A stretch of 44,728 nt of DNA, taken from contig CAIRCM010000210.1 in NCBI GenBank assembly GCA_903877125.1, positions 1 through 44,728 of the forward strand, written 5' to 3'. This document shows positions 42,115-44,728 of this stretch, piece after piece; the stretch's first letter is position 1; each line of letters begins with the position of its first letter. The notes beneath the pieces were generated by a model, which did no database searches, was not told where the DNA came from, and worked only from the letters and a program-made list of their open reading frames with translations. This stretch comes from an uncultured Acetobacteraceae bacterium. Lineage in GTDB: Bacteria; Pseudomonadota; Alphaproteobacteria; Acetobacterales; Acetobacteraceae. A program made the translations under genes and the position numbers.

Positions 42115-42645
42115 ATGAGCGACCCTTTCCTCGGCCAAATATCGGCCTTCGGCTTCAATTTTGCGCCGACAGGCTGGTTCCTGTGCCAAGGCCAAACCTT
42201 GCCGATTTCGCAATATTCCGCCCTGTACTCCCTGCTCGGAACCTATTACGGCGGCAATGGCACCACGACGTTCCAGTTACCAAATCTGCAGGGCCGGGTA
42301 CCGCTGGGTTATGGTCAAGGTCCAGGCCTGTCGAATTACCAGATCGGGCAGCCCGGCGGTCAGGCCGCCGTGACCATGCAGGTGACGAACATGCCTACGC
42401 ATAGCCATCCGCTGTATGCGGCCTATGTGCTGGCAAATCAGGCTTCCGCCGCCGGACAGATGCTTGGTGGCGGCGTTAAAGCCGGGGTTCAGGGCAAGGT
42501 TTATGCCGCCACCTCACCGACCACGGCTTTGACCGCGGGATCGATCGGGTTGGCCGGTGGCAGCCAGCCGCATAACAACGTCCAACCGACGTTGGTGCTG
42601 AATTACTGCATCTGCTACAGTGGCGTTTACCCATCGCGTTCGTAA
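42115..42645 (+). CDS. Phage-tail-collar-domain protein 2
   Basis: A 176-residue protein with the collar signature FLGQISAFGFNFAPTGWFLCQGQTLPISQYSALYSLLGTYYGGNGTTTFQLPNLQGRVPLG and HSHPLYAA, ending GGSQPHNNVQPTLVLNYCICYSGVYPSRS. Such domains occur in phage short tail fibres and in bacterial microcystin-dependent-protein-like proteins of unknown function. No signal peptide is visible. No other phage structural gene is present, so this is a bacterial family rather than a prophage. It is the second of three tandem paralogues. Confidence 0.88.
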   Translation: MSDPFLGQISAFGFNFAPTGWFLCQGQTLPISQYSALYSLLGTYYGGNGTTTFQLPNLQGRVPLGYGQGPGLSNYQIGQPGGQAAVTMQVTNMPTHSHPLYAAYVLANQASAAGQMLGGGVKAGVQGKVYAATSPTTALTAGSIGLAGGSQPHNNVQPTLVLNYCICYSGVYPSRS

Positions 42646-42740
42646 CCCACCACCGCGCGGCCCATGGGCCGCAATTCAGGCAATCCGTCGATGCCGTTCG
42701 CGGTCCTGGCGGGGCATGACAATATGGGAGTTATAGTGAC

Positions 42741-43295
42741 ATGAGCACTCCATTCATCGGAGAAATCGAAGCGTTCGCGTTCAATTTTGCCCCGAAGGGC
42801 TGGGCGCTGTGCAACGGCCAGATTATGTCGATCCAGCAAAACCAAGCGTTGTTCTCGCTGCTCGGCACACAATTCGGCGGTAACGGCGTAACGACCTTCG
42901 CGCTGCCGAACCTCCAGAGCCGGATCAACAACGGGTGGGGTGCCGGCAATACGGTTGGCGAAGTAAGCGGGGAACTGGTTCACACGCTGCTGTTGTCCGA
43001 AACGCCGCAGCATACGCATCCGTTGAACGCGGCGGTCACTTCGGGCCAAGCGAGCAACACTGTCGCCGCGGGTCCGACCGTCGTGTTGGCAAGTTCGTAT
43101 GGATACAACCCAACGGGCGGTGGGTCCACGTCAACGATGAACCTTTATGCCGCGGACAACGCACCGAATGTCGCGATGTCCACGCAGGTGATCGGGCCGT
43201 CGAACGGCGGGGGCCAGCCGCATGCGAACACGATGCCGTATCTGACGGTGAATTATTGCATCGCGATTTCGGGTCTGTTCCCGTCGCGCGGGTAG
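42741..43295 (+). CDS. Phage-tail-collar-domain protein 3
   Basis: A 184-residue paralogue: FIGEIEAFAFNFAPKGWALCNGQIMSIQQNQALFSLLGTQFGGNGVTTFALPNLQSR, then ETPQHTHPLNAA, and the ending GGGQPHANTMPYLTVNYCIAISGLFPSRG. The three copies share about the first 60 and last 25 residues and differ in the middle, as expected of tandem duplicates with variable surface parts. It is followed by a hairpin and a convergent gene. Confidence 0.88.
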   Translation: MSTPFIGEIEAFAFNFAPKGWALCNGQIMSIQQNQALFSLLGTQFGGNGVTTFALPNLQSRINNGWGAGNTVGEVSGELVHTLLLSETPQHTHPLNAAVTSGQASNTVAAGPTVVLASSYGYNPTGGGSTSTMNLYAADNAPNVAMSTQVIGPSNGGGQPHANTMPYLTVNYCIAISGLFPSRG

Positions 43296-43307
43296 GAATG
43301 GTCGTGT

Positions 43308-43328
43308 GGGCGGCCTGACCGGCCGCCC
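43308..43328. other. Intergenic hairpin, possible weak bidirectional terminator
   Basis: GGGCGGCC (43308-43315) and GGCCGCCC (43321-43328) pair perfectly with the loop TGACC. It is placed between two convergent genes (stops at 43295 and 43333). Neither strand has a T-run, so termination efficiency is doubtful. Confidence 0.4.
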
Positions 43329-43332
43329 CACT

Positions 43333-43626
43333 TCAATTGAAGACGGCTTGATAGTCCTGCCGGTCCCGCGCCACGGTGTGGATCGGGTTGATGTAGAACT
43401 CGACCTCGGGGCCGTTTTCGATGGCGACCCGGTAGTAACCCTCGGGCAGGATGTCTCCTGCGGGTCCGTGGAAGATCAGGCTGAACGGCACCTGGGGCGC
43501 GCCGGGCATGGCGTATTGCGGGTTCGCGGTGGCCGAGGCCAAAGTCAGCACGACGTGGCTTCCTTGGAACGAGAATGTCCGGCCGACGAAGGGCTGGAAG
43601 AATGCGTGGGTCAAAGGCTGGTCCAT
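43333..43626 (-). CDS. Small hypothetical protein linked to collar genes
   Basis: A 97-residue protein: MDQPLTHAFFQPFVGRTFSFQGSHVVLTLASA, then VPFSLIFHGPAGDILPEGYYRVAIENGPEVEFYINPIHTVARDRQDYQAVFN. It looks like a compact beta-barrel of a family that I associate with collar-domain genes (DUF6916-like; not certain). It is convergent with collar gene 3 and divergent from the GNAT gene, with a 101-base space. Confidence 0.65.
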   Translation of the reverse strand: MDQPLTHAFFQPFVGRTFSFQGSHVVLTLASATANPQYAMPGAPQVPFSLIFHGPAGDILPEGYYRVAIENGPEVEFYINPIHTVARDRQDYQAVFN

Positions 43627-43727
43627 GATGCGGCGATTTCCCTGGCGGCGGTCGGTATGCGGTTTGTAGTGGCAACGATGCGGCGGGTAAAGGTGGCGGG
43701 CGTCATGACGGGACGAGGTGAATGATA

Positions 43728-44234
43728 ATGACCGTCACCGTTCTGGAAACCGCCAAGGGGCCGATCGCGTTGCGTCCGGAACGGGAGGACGACGCCAGTT
43801 TCCTGTACGAACTGTTCCGGAGCCACACGCTGCCGGGTTTCGCGTCGATGCCGGTGGACGAGGCGATGAAGGAGTCGCTGGTCCGGATGCAATTCCGAGC
43901 GCAGACCGGCAGTTATAGGGCGGGTTTCCCGCGGGGGCTGTTCGCGGTGCTGGAGCAGGATGGGGTGCCGATCGGGCGGCTGGTGTGGGATGAGAAGGAC
44001 GGGGTGGCGTATATCGTCGATCTCGCGCTGATGCCGGGTTCGCGCGGCGGCGGGATTGGGACGGCGTTCATGACGGCGCTGCTGGCCTGGGCGGGGGAGC
44101 GGTGTGCGATGGTATGGTCGCTGGTGTTGCACACGAATGTGGCGTCGCTGCGGATGTGCGAGCGTGTTGGGATGGTGCATGACGGCGACGAGGGCGTGAA
44201 CGCTCGGATGGTCTGGCGGCGGGGGGCGTCGTGA
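43728..44234 (+). CDS. GNAT family N-acetyltransferase
   Basis: A protein of about 168 residues. LRPEREDDASFLYELFRSHTLPGF is the usual GNAT start, LFAVLEQDGVPIGRLVWDEKDGVAYIVDLALMPGSRGGGIGTAFMTALLAWA contains the acetyl-CoA pyrophosphate loop (R-GGIG), and VLHTNVASLRMCERVGMVH is the C-terminal motif. It transfers an acetyl group to an amine; the substrate is unknown, possibly a collar protein or an amino sugar. GAGGTG lies 8 bases before ATG 43728, which I prefer over ATG 43722. Confidence 0.85.
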   Translation: MTVTVLETAKGPIALRPEREDDASFLYELFRSHTLPGFASMPVDEAMKESLVRMQFRAQTGSYRAGFPRGLFAVLEQDGVPIGRLVWDEKDGVAYIVDLALMPGSRGGGIGTAFMTALLAWAGERCAMVWSLVLHTNVASLRMCERVGMVHDGDEGVNARMVWRRGAS

Positions 44235-44261
44235 CGAGCGACACGGTGCCGGTGCGGGGAT

Positions 44262-44289
44262 AGGTGGCCGGGACGAGCCCGGCCATGAC
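44262..44289. repeat. Second copy of the palindromic unit
   Basis: This single unit matches the right inner arm of the 38.7-kb element over about 26 of 28 bases, including the GTCAT/ATGAC-type end and the following TGTAACG. The two differing bases are in opposite stem arms (GGCCCGG..CCGGGCC against GGCCGGG..CCCGGCC), so base pairing is preserved. It lies after the GNAT gene, in a gap of 92 bases. No T-run. Confidence 0.7.
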
Positions 44290-44326
44290 GTTGTAACGCA
44301 GTGCACGTGAAAATCGTTTTCGGTGG

Positions 44327-44728
44327 CTAGACCAGGGCGTTCACATCCTCATTTCGGCTGTGCAAATATAGATCGAAATCATGCCGCAGTTCGGGTTTGT
44401 TGGTGGCGAATTCCAGGACGCCGAAGCTGTTGCGCTTGAGGTCCTCGTGCGGGTCGAAGGCGTGGTTGACGAACATGTTCCAGCGGGACTGGTAGCCGCG
44501 GTCGCCTTTGCGGCCGTGGAAGAGGTGTTCGATCGTGCCCGGGACGTAGCCGACATTGCCGTCGATGTGGCGGAGGGCGCGGGCTTCCCAGCGCATGACC
44601 TCGGCGCGGTAGGCGTCGGTGGTGCCGATGGGCATGGATTTATCGGCCTGGCCGATCAGCCCGAGCGCCATGTGATGGTCGCCGGAGCCCATGCCGCCGA
44701 GCTCGAACAGGCCACCGACGCGGTCGAA
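44327..44728 (-). CDS. Partial gene, C-terminal part of a putative glycosyltransferase-like protein
   Basis: The frame is open to the window edge, so only the last 133 codons are seen. They read FDRVGGLFELGGMGSGDHHMALGLIG, then YRAEVMRWEARA, IDGNVGYVPGTIEHLFHGRKGDRGYQSRW, FDPHEDLKRNSFGVLEF and LYLHSRNEDVNAL. The GYVPGTI-H-FHG-K-DR-YQSRW block is, as I recall, found in phage- and bacteria-encoded glycosyltransferase-like proteins, including members with a GSGDHHMALG block; this is a recollection of pattern, not a search. The next gene on the left end is the palindromic repeat and GNAT gene. Confidence 0.5.
   Translation of the reverse strand, partial: FDRVGGLFELGGMGSGDHHMALGLIGQADKSMPIGTTDAYRAEVMRWEARALRHIDGNVGYVPGTIEHLFHGRKGDRGYQSRWNMFVNHAFDPHEDLKRNSFGVLEFATNKPELRHDFDLYLHSRNEDVNALV

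Noticed and set aside
41511-43295. Prophage tail-fibre region
   Set aside because: Only collar-domain proteins are present; there are no capsid, terminase, tail tape-measure, lysis or integrase genes, so a bacterial family is more likely.

Overview
The window is a GC-rich stretch (roughly two thirds G+C by eye) with dense, short-spaced operons, G/C-ending codons and several ATGA start/stop overlaps. The gene families point to an alphaproteobacterium, most plausibly a member of the Acetobacteraceae or another Rhodospirillales lineage; this is an inference, because no rRNA or other phylogenetic marker is present. There is no CRISPR array, no intact insertion sequence and no prophage.

Layout: 0.3-2.2 kb holds a short-chain dehydrogenase and an alpha-methylacyl-CoA racemase-like enzyme. 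2.2-2.9 kb holds an unrecognised minus-strand gene. 2.9-6.9 kb is a Ugp-like ABC uptake operon (two permeases and a binding protein, no ATPase gene) ending in a GpdQ-like phosphodiesterase and preceded by three Pho-box heptamers at an 11-bp period. 6.9-8.4 kb has a flavin-dependent monooxygenase and a small membrane protein. 8.4-9.1 kb is a scar with an IS3-type OrfA remnant beside an N-terminally truncated HigA-like antitoxin. 9.1-11.7 kb has a divergent NRAMP-family transporter, a hypothetical gene, and an FNR-type oxygen sensor with a near-consensus FNR box upstream. 11.7-17.3 kb has a peptidoglycan hydrolase divergent from tssL-tssM of a type VI secretion system. 17.3-19.1 kb has tRNA-Leu(CAA), tRNA-Asn(GTT) and a probable toxin-immunity pair.

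19.3-28.0 kb is a carbon-phosphorus lyase locus: a PhnM-family hydrolase and phnF on the minus strand, a HutC-type operator, then phnGHIJKLM, a 2H-phosphoesterase-like gene, and convergent phnN. With the Ugp/GpdQ-like operon this gives two phosphorus-scavenging systems within 25 kb. 28.1-32.4 kb encodes a gamma-glutamyltransferase homologue, a tandem PPC/DUF296 protein and an unrecognised histidine-rich 484-488-residue protein closed by a rho-independent terminator. 32.6-38.6 kb holds a thiamine-diphosphate enzyme, an MFS transporter, a secreted hypothetical protein, an HNH nuclease, a serine hydrolase and GluQRS.

38.6-44.7 kb looks accessory and partly decayed. It has a nested palindromic MITE-like element, a beta-helix/Hint protein interrupted by an in-frame TAG, three tandem phage-tail-collar-domain genes (the first frameshifted), a small conserved-looking protein, a GNAT acetyltransferase, a second copy of the palindromic repeat, and the C-terminal part of a gene that runs off the window edge. 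All functional calls come from reading motifs by eye; no database search was run.
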